Assembly: GCF_947179165.1 (NCBI RefSeq)
Contig: NC_077242.1
Location: 36,329,097-36,393,096 of the forward strand
Reading direction: 5' to 3'
Length of the DNA stretch: 64,000 nt
DNA from: Solanum dulcamara
Taxonomy: Eukaryota; Streptophyta; Magnoliopsida; Solanales; Solanaceae
Shown in pieces: positions 52,301 to 62,017 of the stretch (position 1 is its first letter; every line of letters starts with the position of its first letter). The translations under genes were made by a program, and so were the position numbers. The notes beneath the pieces were generated by a model, which was not told the DNA's origin, made no database searches, and saw nothing but the letters and a program-made list of their open reading frames with translations.

Positions 52301-54121
52301 TCCAAGCACCCACTAGACAGTAACCTCTGAGCCCGAACAAAAGAAATCACTCCAACCTTCATGCGACTACAAGAGCCCTGCTACACCACCAATGGAATAC
52401 CATACATGGCTAATTTAACGGTTTTGGAATAGCAATTCAAGATCACGCTGTAAGAGGATAACTAGTCAATCTCAATATCAGATCAAAATCCATCATATCA
52501 AGTAAAATGAGATCAACCCTAGTGTCTCGCCCTTGAATAGTCACCTTGCAAGATCTAAAGACTTGATCCACTACTAAAAAATAACCTAATGGGGTCGAAA
52601 CACGTAATGGTTTAACTAAGGGCTTTAGATGCATATCAATCGAAGGGAAAAATATACAGATATATAAGAATAGGTGGAGGCTGGATCAAATAAAGAGAAT
52701 GTGGGCTGATGGTATAATAAAATTGTACCTGTGATAACATCATTCGAGGCCTCAGCCTCTTCTCTAGCTAGAGCTGCATAAAAGTAGGCCTGGGCTCCTC
52801 TACGCTGCGCATCAATCTTACCTCTTGCTCTGCCTCAAGGACCTACTTGTGCAATCTGATAACCACTCTTGCGGTCCTGGCCCTAACATCCTCCTTTAAC
52901 TGGAGTTACTGCTACTGACGCATGTCTAGCAGCTTATGGAGTAGGTAAGGCTGGCCAATAGTGAGGGCACTTATGGGACCAATGATCTAGCTTATTTCAC
53001 TCATAGCACCTTGTGACTGTCGGCTACCAATTGGAGGTTGGCCACCTTGGCTGAAAGAACCCATCTATGAACCATCTGACGGTGCTGTCACCCTCTAAAG
53101 CATGAAGGGAGGCCTGGAAGGGAAAGCTAGACTGAACCGGCTGAAATCTCTAGCTAGATTTATAATAGGACTCCTTGGGTCAAAATCAGCGCCCATCTTA
53201 GCTATCCTTCTACATAGCTCTCTTGATGCTGCCACTTTGTACCTTGCGATGAAGCTCTCAATCGTGCAAACATGGTCCATCATATTGAGAAATGAGCAGC
53301 TCGCTGAGACTAAAGACAGAGTCTTAATCCACAACTGGAACCTTAATCTTCTGACGAAGTATCTAACTCTCTCTTCCTTGGTAGGTAAGATCATGGAGGC
53401 ATCCCTAGAGATCTCGTGGAATCAAGCCTCATACTATGATACTGTCATGGATCCCTAATCCAACCATGAAAACTAATCTCAGAGAAGATCTCTGAAGCTC
53501 CTAGAATAATGCAGGCTAATAAGGCCTCTAAAAACTCAGACCATGACACCGATGGGGATCCAACTGGTCTAGGATCCAAATATGAACGCCACTACTATCG
53601 AATGAGAGTGTCTAGTTGATAAGCAATGAAGTTGGCTCCTCTTGACTACACTAGACCCAAAGTCTGTAGCTCCTCTCGGCAAGTAGAAACTTATCGTCAT
53701 CCATAACCACAGCCACATAAAACCTCTGCAGTGATAGTCTAAGGAATACCCCAAACATCTTCTGCTTTTAAAGTGGCATGAAGCCCTCTAAATCATCCAG
53801 GTGAGCGGCAGGTGTTGGTGGCTGCTGAATAACTGGTGACACTGGTGCAGGCTGGTCCTATGGTACTGGGGTAGCTAGAGCTGGGGCTGACTACATACCC
53901 CCAATAGTAGATAGTATCTGAGTGACCATGGCTTGAAGTTCAAGAGCTACAACTAGCGCGGACGGTGGTTGGGCTGGTCCCAACTCTACCAGCTAATGAT
54001 ATACTGGAGCTACTGGTGGCTCCACCTTCGACTTTGGAGTCTGCTTCTTGTCCCTGGCCTGAGTTATAGCCCTGGCACAACCTCGAGGTCGGTCTCTACC
54101 CCTATCATGCATACGAGCCAT
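49380..54121 (-). pseudogene. Chromovirus gag-pol remnant with chromodomain
   Basis: Gag starts near the ATG at 54119-54121 (MARMHDRGRDRPRG). Frames are broken by dozens of stops, but domains can be followed. Protease lies near 52.4-52.6 kb. Reverse transcriptase has DFTIDVDPGTHPISIPPYQM, SPWGALILFVKKKN and a catalytic box reading [10 protein letters not shown] (the first Asp is Asn, 51714-51716). RNase H has FTIYCDASGVGLGCV, and integrase has [13 protein letters not shown] and VILDRGSWF. The tail has FLRISPMKGMMKF and RYIGPFDIL. The chromodomain-like SYIEELVAILARDIRHLRS lies at about 49460-49545. Chromodomains direct integration toward heterochromatin. No functional protein can be made. Confidence 0.88.
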
Positions 54122-54302
54122 CCTGTAGAAGAGTGGAACAAGTGATATTTCTAGAAATCGATAATACACACACTCCATGATGGCGATACAAAAGAGGCAC
54201 ATTCCTAAAGACATCCTATAACCTTTCGAAGATAAGTCATGAATGTCTCCATGCCAATCTATAGGACTCTACTAGATGTTAGCTCTGTACAAGTGAGACT
54301 GG

Positions 54303-54326
54303 TGAACCTGGGGCTCTGATACCCAC
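54303..54326 (-). promoter_or_regulatory. Chromovirus primer binding site (tRNA-Met)
   Basis: Directly inside the 5' LTR the minus strand reads TGGGTATCAGAGCCCCAGG. This matches the tRNA-iMet complement TGGTATCAGAGC with one inserted G. Confidence 0.8.
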
Positions 54327-54327
54327 T

Positions 54328-57300
54328 TGTCATGACCCAATTTCTCAGGTCATGATGACGCCTACTATGAATCTCTAGTAGGTAAACTGACCCATATTTT
54401 GAAACTATGAGTAATGGAATGTTAGGGTGGAAGACCAACAATACAACTAAACACCATAACGAAATAACAAGAACATAACTAAACGACAGAAGCTAAACAA
54501 AATATATATAAATAAAAAAATCCCTCCCAAAACCTGGAAGTCACATGTACAGAGCTACCACCAAATAGAGTACAAGTCCTAAAATTTGAACAAAGAAACA
54601 AAGCTATCTCAAAAAACAAAAGATAGGCAAAATATATATACCGAGGGAGATGGGTAACTCCAGAATGCTATGTGTTAACCCTCACTTCTGATCAAGGTAA
54701 CAACTGGCTCGAATCAATGCCGGTAGCTAGTACTCGGACATACATCACAAAAACAGATACAGAGTGTAGTATGAGTACCAAAACAACAGGTACTTAGTAG
54801 GTATCATAGGCCGACTAAGCAAGATAAGAAAAACTAAACTGAAATGCGAGAAAGTAATCACAATCAAAGATAGGGAAAGAAGTAAATGTACATATGTACA
54901 CGAACATACTCAACATACAAAGAGACAGAACTACCTAAATCCGTTGGGCTCCTATAAACCCAACGGTTACACTCATGCACAAGTCTATAAGTAAAAACCT
55001 AAATGGACCACCAGATGACTGATAGAAGGAAAGATAAAAGGGGCAGCCCGGTGCACTAAAATTTCTGCTATGCGCAGGGTTTGGGAAAGGGCCCCACCAC
55101 AAAGGTCTATTATACGTAGCTTTACCTTGCATTTATGCTAGAGGCTGTTTATAAGGCTTGAACCCGTAATAGGAGGAAAGATAGTTTAAGTAAAATGAGC
55201 GGATTTGAAAAAGTTCCAATAATGCCACCAATTTCTGAAACTTAAACTGAACCATCCCAAAGGCCTGGAATCTTAACCCAAAGCTGAGAGTAGATAAGGA
55301 CATAAATAAATGATTCATTAAAGGATCAGGGACCCAAATCGAGATTTGAAATCAACCACAAACTTGAACCGGGTGATAGATAATCATGGATTTGAACCAT
55401 GTGTAAGCTTGACCACAGACTTGAACTGGGTAACAGTAGCTAAGGAGTCGAACCAAAGTAAGTAAGGAGCGATGGACTTGGATTGAGGATGTATAAAGGT
55501 AGTGGGCTCGAACCCCAACTAAGTGATGAGAGACAGACTTGAACTGAGGTGATAATAAAGGTGGTGGGATCAAACTACAGCTAAATAAGAAGTGACAGAC
55601 TTGAACTGAGGCTACAATAATAAGGAAGGGGCTTGAACCTTGCTCGGTGGAGAGAAATAGGGACTTGAACCACGAACAGAGGCGAGTCGGTCCGAATTAG
55701 GATCAGCCTCCAATCGATCATCACGGGGAGCACCCCTAAATAAAGAGCCATAATTGAGTCACTCCAGCCTAAACACATCCAACCAGGATCATCAAAAAGA
55801 CTTCCAGGATCAAGAACCAAGCGATATAGGACCAATAGAACAATAAGGCTTTATGGAGGTAATATCCCAAAGCTATGTTGCTACCTAGATAAAGCTCAGA
55901 CTATAAGAATCAAGTCTTCTACATTAGTCTACAGGGAGCTAAGCTGTCCGAACGACATTGGAGAAGTTCTACGGCCCAACGACACCAAAATCGTGCAAGT
56001 TTAAGGCAACACTAGTCTAAGCCTAGAATAATGCAAAACATGCTTCCAAATATATAACCAAAGGCACAACACATACCACAAGGTATGTATGATGAACAAT
56101 AATCGGAGACATGCTTTAATAGTTCAACAATGCCCCAAAATTAACACCTAGGGCATGAAATCTAGGAATTTAGCATGCTCAACAACCCAAACCCTTCCAA
56201 GCTTATACAATTCAATATACAAATGCCTAAACATGCTCAGTCTAAAGAGGGGAAAACCTTGGCCAACCTGTAGACTGACCGCGCACACTTCAACTCACGA
56301 AATCTAAGCTTTCCTTTTCCGAACAGCTTCAAAACATTTCCACACGTCAAAAATAGAATCAAAACACCGTTATGATCCTTTATACACTAAATTCACAAAT
56401 TTCAGAGATGGACCAATTTTGAGGTCCAAAATAGGAAATGTGGGACCTGCATTCAGAATTCTGGAATCAACCCTAATAGTAGGTCCTAGACACTACCCCA
56501 AGCTGGTGTTCCAAAAAGAAATAAAATTCATGCATTAACATTAGCTACAACCACACATGCATCAAATGTCCCGCATTTCAAGCTAAAAGAAACAACTATG
56601 GCACCACCTATAAGCACTGATTTATCAAAAACGAAGCTCCCCCAACCCAAACCAAGCATACTACAGACTCAAATCAGCCAAGAATCAACCTCCAAAAATT
56701 CACTAAATGAACACTCCAAAAATGGAACATACAGTAGAGAAAATATCGCATTTACCTCCAATGAAACTTCTAATGCACTCCCCAAGCTCACCAACGTGTT
56801 CCCCTCAAATTTCCCTTGAGGTTGGACCTTTAATTTACCAATTTTAAGCTCCAAATGAGAAAGATATGAAACAATAAACTTAAAGGCTCAAAGCTGATCA
56901 CGTCTGGTCTTTTAAATAAAGACCAGATGGAATTGTTCATCGCTATCGTGAAAAGGGAATCAAAATTGTGACCTGTTGGGAGAAAGACCCCTGCAATCGA
57001 GAAGGTTTGACCTTGCGATTGTGATGACCATAGTGTGGTCAACACGGGTCACTCCTCTTCGCGATCGCGAGAGGGGGACCACGCAATCGCGATGGGAAAT
57101 GGACCAAATCCTTGCGAGCGTAGACAAGGGCCTTGCAAATGCAAAGGACATAGTGGCCTACACCAGCATCAGCTGCAACAACTGGTTTTCACTAAGTTCA
57201 AATATTCCGATGGGTGCTCGAAATTCATTTAAAATCTCGTACGTGCAAACGAGATATGCTACCGTACAAAATTTGACGTTTTGGACTCAATGACACAGTT

Positions 57301-57819
57301 GAAATTTCTATACGAGGTTGTTATGATTAAAAGTAGGTTCCACACTTGTGTTATTTTGAGCCAAATTTCACAACGACCCTCAGAATTAGACCAGAAGCCT
57401 CGAGAAGTGGACAAAGCATCATTTTAAACCAAACTAGACATTTCAGAGATAACCGCACTGTCAGAATTTTCATCTGAGTATGTTTTCCAAGAATGTTGAC
57501 CAAAGTCAACTATGAGCCAAATTCCAAAGGCAAAAGCGCCAAATAGCCCAAACTCATATCAATTGCCTTGATACTCATGTCGACCATGCTACTAGCCTAA
57601 TTTGGCCATTTCAAAGATGATGGTAATTTTTCTGAAGTTATGACTGAAGTCAACCTTTCAAGTTATAAAAGCTCTAAAACAGGGAAACAGGCCTATAACC
57701 CAAGCGAACGACTAGGTGACCGAACACTCAGTGCTAACAAATCATCAATGACTTGGAGTCGCTACAAGAATGCTCTAAATGACGAAATGAATTCAAAAGT
57801 GACCTAGAGGGTCATTGTA
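54328..57819 (-). repeat. Chromovirus 5' LTR (right copy)
   Basis: Starts TACAATGACCC on the minus strand (TG mutated to TA) and ends GGTCATGACA. A CpG-palindrome cluster lies at 56940-57130, followed by the motif TCTGGTCTTTTAAATAAAGA within a perfect inverted repeat (56903-56927). It carries a 5'-truncated SINE at 55037-55173. Confidence 0.9.
55037..55173 (-). mobile_element. 5'-truncated Au-type SINE inside the chromovirus LTR
   Basis: The plus strand reads GGGCAGCCCGGTGCACTAAA, TATGCGCAGGG, GAAAGGGCCCCACCACAAAGG, TTACCTTGCATTTATGC and GGCTTGAACCCGTAAT, spread over 137 bp and quoted in pieces; this is the reverse complement of the Au SINE body. It is flanked by a perfect 10-bp duplication, aggaaagata (55027-55036 and 55174-55183). 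The minus-strand 5' end starts at the B box, so the tRNA head is truncated. The sister LTR lacks it at the equivalent position near 46630, so it inserted after the chromovirus. Confidence 0.9.
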
Positions 57820-57824
57820 GTTTG

Positions 57825-58420
57825 GACGAAAAAAAATTTGCTTACAAAATTTTCACTAAATCTATAGCTTGCGAAATCTCTAGAATATTTTTTAAGTGAA
57901 AAAAATCCTATATAAATTCCCAAAAAATAATTTCTAGTTAAATTCATAGAAATAAAATCCCCTAATATTTCTCCAAGTAATAAATTTCGTAGGTAAATCC
58001 CCAAGAATAAGTCCCTTGCTAAATCCGAAGCAAATAATCCCCAAATAATTTCCCAGGTAATAAAATTTGCACATAAATTTCCTCCAAAATATCTCCATGT
58101 AAATTCGTAGGATAGATCGCCTGGAGATTTTCCTATGAATTAAAAAAGGATTATAAATATATATATTTTTTTCTATGTATCTGCGAATTTACCTAGAGAT
58201 AATATACCCGCCGATATATTTCCCCAAGTAATGTTGCAAGTACGAAATTTGCGTAATATGGTGCCAGTTTAACCTTCGAAATTTACTGGGAAAATACAAT
58301 TCGCTGGTAATATATTCTAATATTGAGGAATTTAAAATATTCGCAAGAAAATCCACATGTATTTCCTGCGACACTTTTTCCAAGTAAGATATCCATGTAA
58401 TTCACACTTTTCTTATAGTG
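57825..58420 (-). mobile_element. CACTA terminal region and terminal inverted repeat
   Basis: The block ends at 58420 with CACACTTTTCTTATAGTG (58403-58420), the reverse complement of CACTATAAGAAAAGTGTG, a typical CACTA terminus. The preceding 570 bp carry many short repeats around AAATTCC, AAATCCC and CCAAGTAA, as expected of a subterminal repeat region where transposase binds. It continues the CACTA sequence that is interrupted at 45923 by the chromovirus. The opposite end of the element is not in the window or is lost. Confidence 0.72.
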
Positions 58421-60260
58421 GAGAGTAGGGGCACATGTGCAATAATACTTTCATAGGTAAATGAAAATATATAAGCAATAGTCTATTTACATGCTCATCA
58501 GGAAAGTAATTTTATTTTTTTCGTCCGTTATCAGACCCTTTGATTAGGATGCATCAAAAGTTCATGCTTGATTGTTGTGTGAAAGGCATAAAAGATGGGT
58601 AGAGCAATTTTTTATTCATAGTGATCTAAAGCAAGAAAAGTAAACCTTGACTAGTTCCTCCTGAGACATTAATTGCACGTTATACCATAAAAACTATACA
58701 TTGTGCCAAATATTCACTAGAGCCTGCGGTAATTCGGTTCGTCTCCATGTGCTTAAAATAAGAATTAAAGTCCTTTCGATCTACTTGAAAACTGTCTTTC
58801 CACCACTTAAGTTGATCTCAGCCTACTCCAACTGAAACCTTTGGTCTTTATTCAATGGTATTGGGAAGGAAAAGTTCGAGATAATCAAGGAGAGTTAAGA
58901 GAACCTCTTCGATCATAACCATTGTGCCCTACCACTATCGTACCACTATAAGATGGCAGTTTAGAATTGTTGAACAATGGCAAAAGTCTCATATTGGTGA
59001 TTAATGAGATGAGTGGACTCCTAATAAGGCTTCGTCAACCCTTCTCCCTTTGAGAAAGATTTTGGAGTGTGATTTAGGTCCAAGAATTAATTTTACAAGA
59101 CTATTAAGACATCTCAATAAAGAAGAAAATATTGGGATTAATATACATAAGGTATTTTCCTTACAAGCTATTTCCCTAAAAATATAGTAGAGTTATTACT
59201 TGCTATTACAAATTCAATTACAATGATATTATACAAATCATTGTTAGCGTATATAAGTTAGTTAAATCATTTTATATATAATATCTTTTTCCTATATAGA
59301 AAACAATCTCTCTGTCTCTTTTGTTTAGGTCCAATCTTCATTCTGTTTTCTCAAGTGCAACACGTAAAAACTGGCGACTAAATAGAAGCTACCGATTAAC
59401 TTGACACTCAAATAGTGAATATAAATGATCCTAGGATAAGTTGTTTCCCTAGGTATTGATCTTGCAAATGCAAACTCAATTGTAGTACTAAAGATTTACC
59501 TTAAGGAGTTTTGAATTCTAGTTCAACTATCTCCGGTCATTCATATAGATGTGTGTTTCCACTGCTTACGTGGGGGGACTAAGTTCCATGGTAAAGCTCA
59601 TGTTTAAAATCATAATTTTATCAGGTTTTCTCCTTACGGTTGAATAAGAAAGGGAAACTGCATTAACATTTTACTTGCCAATAGGGATTAGAAGAAAGAA
59701 ATAGTTAAATTCGATAAATTAAATTTCCTTTCCCTATCACGACAATAACTTTTTGATTCAATCAACTTTCGGGAACGTAAACCCAAAAAGTTTTGTCATC
59801 TCATGGGGCTTCAAAGAAAATTCATTCATACTCAGTTGACATAATCGTACCTTACTAGCAACATATTATTTTGTGCTTTATTTAATTGCTCGACTTCCGA
59901 GAAACTAAGAGAGCACATGATAATTATCTTTATTATTTACCAAGTTAAAACTTCTTTGACTCATCAATTGTCTCACCAATGTATCTTACATATTACGTCC
60001 CATGGGTGTTAAAAACAAAAACATTTACCACTATAATGAGGGATCAAAAAAAGTTTTGCTCCTTAGTTTTTGTTTTTCTATGTATTTGTTACCTCCTTTA
60101 TTCCTTGATTTCACATGAACATAACATTATTGATATACATATATTTAAAAAACTGACTATAAACAACAAATTCTCGAGCCATGAAAAATAAATAATCAAG
60201 ATAGAAAAATTAGAGTAACAAAATATAGTATTCGATTTCAAAATATAGTGAGTGTTACAA
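58421..60260. other. AT-rich intergenic stretch, nothing recognised
   Basis: About 1.8 kb without a supportable gene, repeat array or element terminus. Short reading frames here have no recognisable motifs. Confidence 0.5.
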
Positions 60261-60269
60261 TCTCTATGA

Positions 60270-60620
60270 ATCCTTTGATTCTCCTTTTTGGATATAAATT
60301 CAAGGTCCTTTGATTCATCTTTAATTTGATGGACTTGAGCTTGAATATGATGAACTTGTTATTAATTTGTATTTTGATTCACGGGCGTTCGAGCTTGATT
60401 TTGAATCTTGATGAATTTGATCTTGGATTTGCTGAATTTGATCTGGACTTGTGAATTTGATAGATTTGATCTTGAATTGTACTTGAATTCAAGGACTTTT
60501 GAGCTTGTTCTTGAATTTGGTGGTCTTGAACTTGAGTTGTATCTTGAATTTGAGTTCTTGAGCGCTTGAATGATTAAACTTGTATCTTGTAAAGAATTTG
60601 CAGGCTTTGATCTATGAGCT
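60270..60620. repeat. Degenerate TTGAATTTGATCTTGA-type simple repeat tract
   Basis: The sequence is built from variants of TTGAATTTGAT, CTTGAATTTG and GAGCTTGA without a fixed period. It flanks a TATAAATAGGG motif read on the minus strand near 60680, which suggests it might be the leader or U5 of a minus-strand LTR-like unit. No ends could be placed. Confidence 0.5.
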
Positions 60621-60710
60621 CTCTTCTTATTTTTTGTATTTGAAAACTCCCCCCCTTTTGAGAATAATGAGGAACCCTATTTATAATTGTAGGGAATAGT
60701 ATTCCTGTGT

Positions 60711-60746
60711 AATTTGATTGGTCAGTTTGAACTGACCAATCAAATT
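60711..60746. repeat. Perfect 17-bp inverted repeat (hairpin)
   Basis: AATTTGATTGGTCAGTT is followed by TG and then its exact reverse complement. The arm core AATTTGATTGGTCA occurs again at about 60763. The arms contain a CCAAT motif. Confidence 0.9.
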
Positions 60747-60802
60747 CTCCTGGTGAAGAGATCTAATTTGATTGGTCAAAACATATCACACATACATATG
60801 GG

Positions 60803-61082
60803 ATTATTCTAGTGGCTCATTAATTCTGACTTGGATTGCCACATAACTTTGACATGTGGCATAATTTTAGTAGCTTATTTAATTTAACTTGAATTGCCAC
60901 ATTACTTTGGCACATGACATGATTCTAATGGCTCTTTTAATTTGACTTGAATTGTCATATAACTTTGACCCGTAGTGTAATTTTAGTGGCTTATTTAATT
61001 TGATTTCGATTTCCACATAACTTTGACACGTGGTGTGAATTCAGTGGCTCATTTATTTTGACTTGGATTGTCATATTTTTTG
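60803..61082. repeat. 58-bp tandem array, about five copies
   Basis: The anchor TGGCTCAT or a close variant begins at 60813, 60871, 60929, 60987 and 61045, exactly 58 bp apart. Each unit continues with TTAATTTGACTTGGATTGCC-type sequence and ACATAACTTTGACACGTGG-type sequence. Copies differ by substitutions only, with no length changes. Confidence 0.9.
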
Positions 61083-61085
61083 GAC

Positions 61086-61627
61086 TATTTTCTTGAATTT
61101 AATACAATCCAAACTAATTTTTTAATTTAAATCCAATAAAATTTTAATACTTACAAATGCCCCGTACTTTAAATCTAAAATATTTTAATTTTTAAAGACT
61201 AGACTTGAAACATTAACTCGATGCTATAATTGAGATCAATAATAATGTACAAATAGAATCTTTAGATGCCAAAATTGGTTAATGACCAAAGGTTAAGAAC
61301 ATCATATAGACATGAAGTACCAGACGATTAATATGTTTTAAAAATAATGTTATTATAATGGCCATCTCATTCTTTAAGTATTTCTAGAAAAAAAATATTT
61401 ATGGGGTGCATAAACATTGGTTCAACCTTGCCTTAAAGAAGTGAGATTTCATCATTTTAATCAGAGGAGAATCAATGCCATCAAGTAATAGAGTCCCTAT
61501 CTGTAATGGAATTGGCAGCTCTGCTGACTTTCACAAATTAAATCCTTTCCGTAGTCTAATTGTTAGCCACCTTTTTAAATCTATATAAACCCAATGTTCT
61601 TCTCTTTGTAAGCATCAATTGAATTAT
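61086..61627. other. Unassigned AT-rich stretch between two tandem arrays
   Basis: No gene or element terminus is supported. A TATATAAACC motif near 61583 is followed by a pyrimidine-rich leader leading into the minisatellite, which could be a core promoter, but this is weak. Confidence 0.4.
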
Positions 61628-62017
61628 GAGGTGAATACTTTACACCATCATGAACCATATGTGTCATATTGTTTGAGGCAAAGATATTAGATCATCAAAG
61701 GTGAAGACTTTACACCATCGGAATCAATAATTTTATATTATTCTTGGAAAATATTTACACCGTCCGAGTCAATAATTTTATATTATTCTTGGTAAAGGCT
61801 TTACACTTACCTAGGCAAAGACTTTACACTGTCTGAGTTGAAGGCGTCCATTGCTCGAACTAAAGACCTTACACCATCTAAGGTAAAGTCATTACATTAT
61901 CTGTGGTGAAACCTTTACACTATTTTATCCAAAGGCATTGCATCATCCTAGACAAAGAATTTACATAATCTAAGGTAAAGATATTCCATGGTCCGCGACA
62001 AAGGATTTACATAATTT
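61628..62017. repeat. Degenerate 23-bp minisatellite, about 16 units
   Basis: The core GGTAAAGACTTTACACCATC recurs with the TTACAC anchor at 61640, 61710, 61755, 61801, 61824, 61869, 61892, 61915, 61939, 61961, 61984 and 62007. Spacings are about 23 bp or multiples of it (45-46, 70). The core itself contains a short inverted repeat (GTAAAG/CTTTAC). The array stops exactly where an LTR begins. Confidence 0.8.

Larger units (their letters stand above)
45924..57819 (-). mobile_element. Full-length chromovirus-type Ty3/gypsy element with 3.4-kb LTRs, decayed
   Basis: The 11,896-bp element has LTRs at 45924-49318 and 54328-57819 and a perfect 5-bp target duplication gtttg at 45919-45923 and 57820-57824. 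On the minus strand the order is LTR, tRNA-Met primer site, gag, protease, reverse transcriptase, RNase H, integrase, chromodomain, LTR. LTRs over 3 kb plus a C-terminal chromodomain suggest the Tekay/Del clade. LTRs differ at about 10% in one stretch of about 75 bp compared by eye (47397 versus 55970), so the insertion is old. It is inserted into the CACTA element. Confidence 0.92.

Noticed and set aside
20930..54121. Endogenous pararetrovirus sequence suggested by several reverse transcriptase fragments
   Set aside because: All fragments have gag, integrase or LTR partners of Ty1 or Ty3 type. No movement-protein or coat-protein region typical of caulimovirids was seen.
58948..58961. CACTATAAGATGG as a second CACTA end
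   Set aside because: Only about 10 bp match the terminus at 58420 and there are no subterminal repeats. Probably chance.
60120..61150. A complete minus-strand solo LTR around the TATAAATAGGG motif near 60680
   Set aside because: Promoter-like content is suggestive, but neither terminus nor a target duplication could be located.
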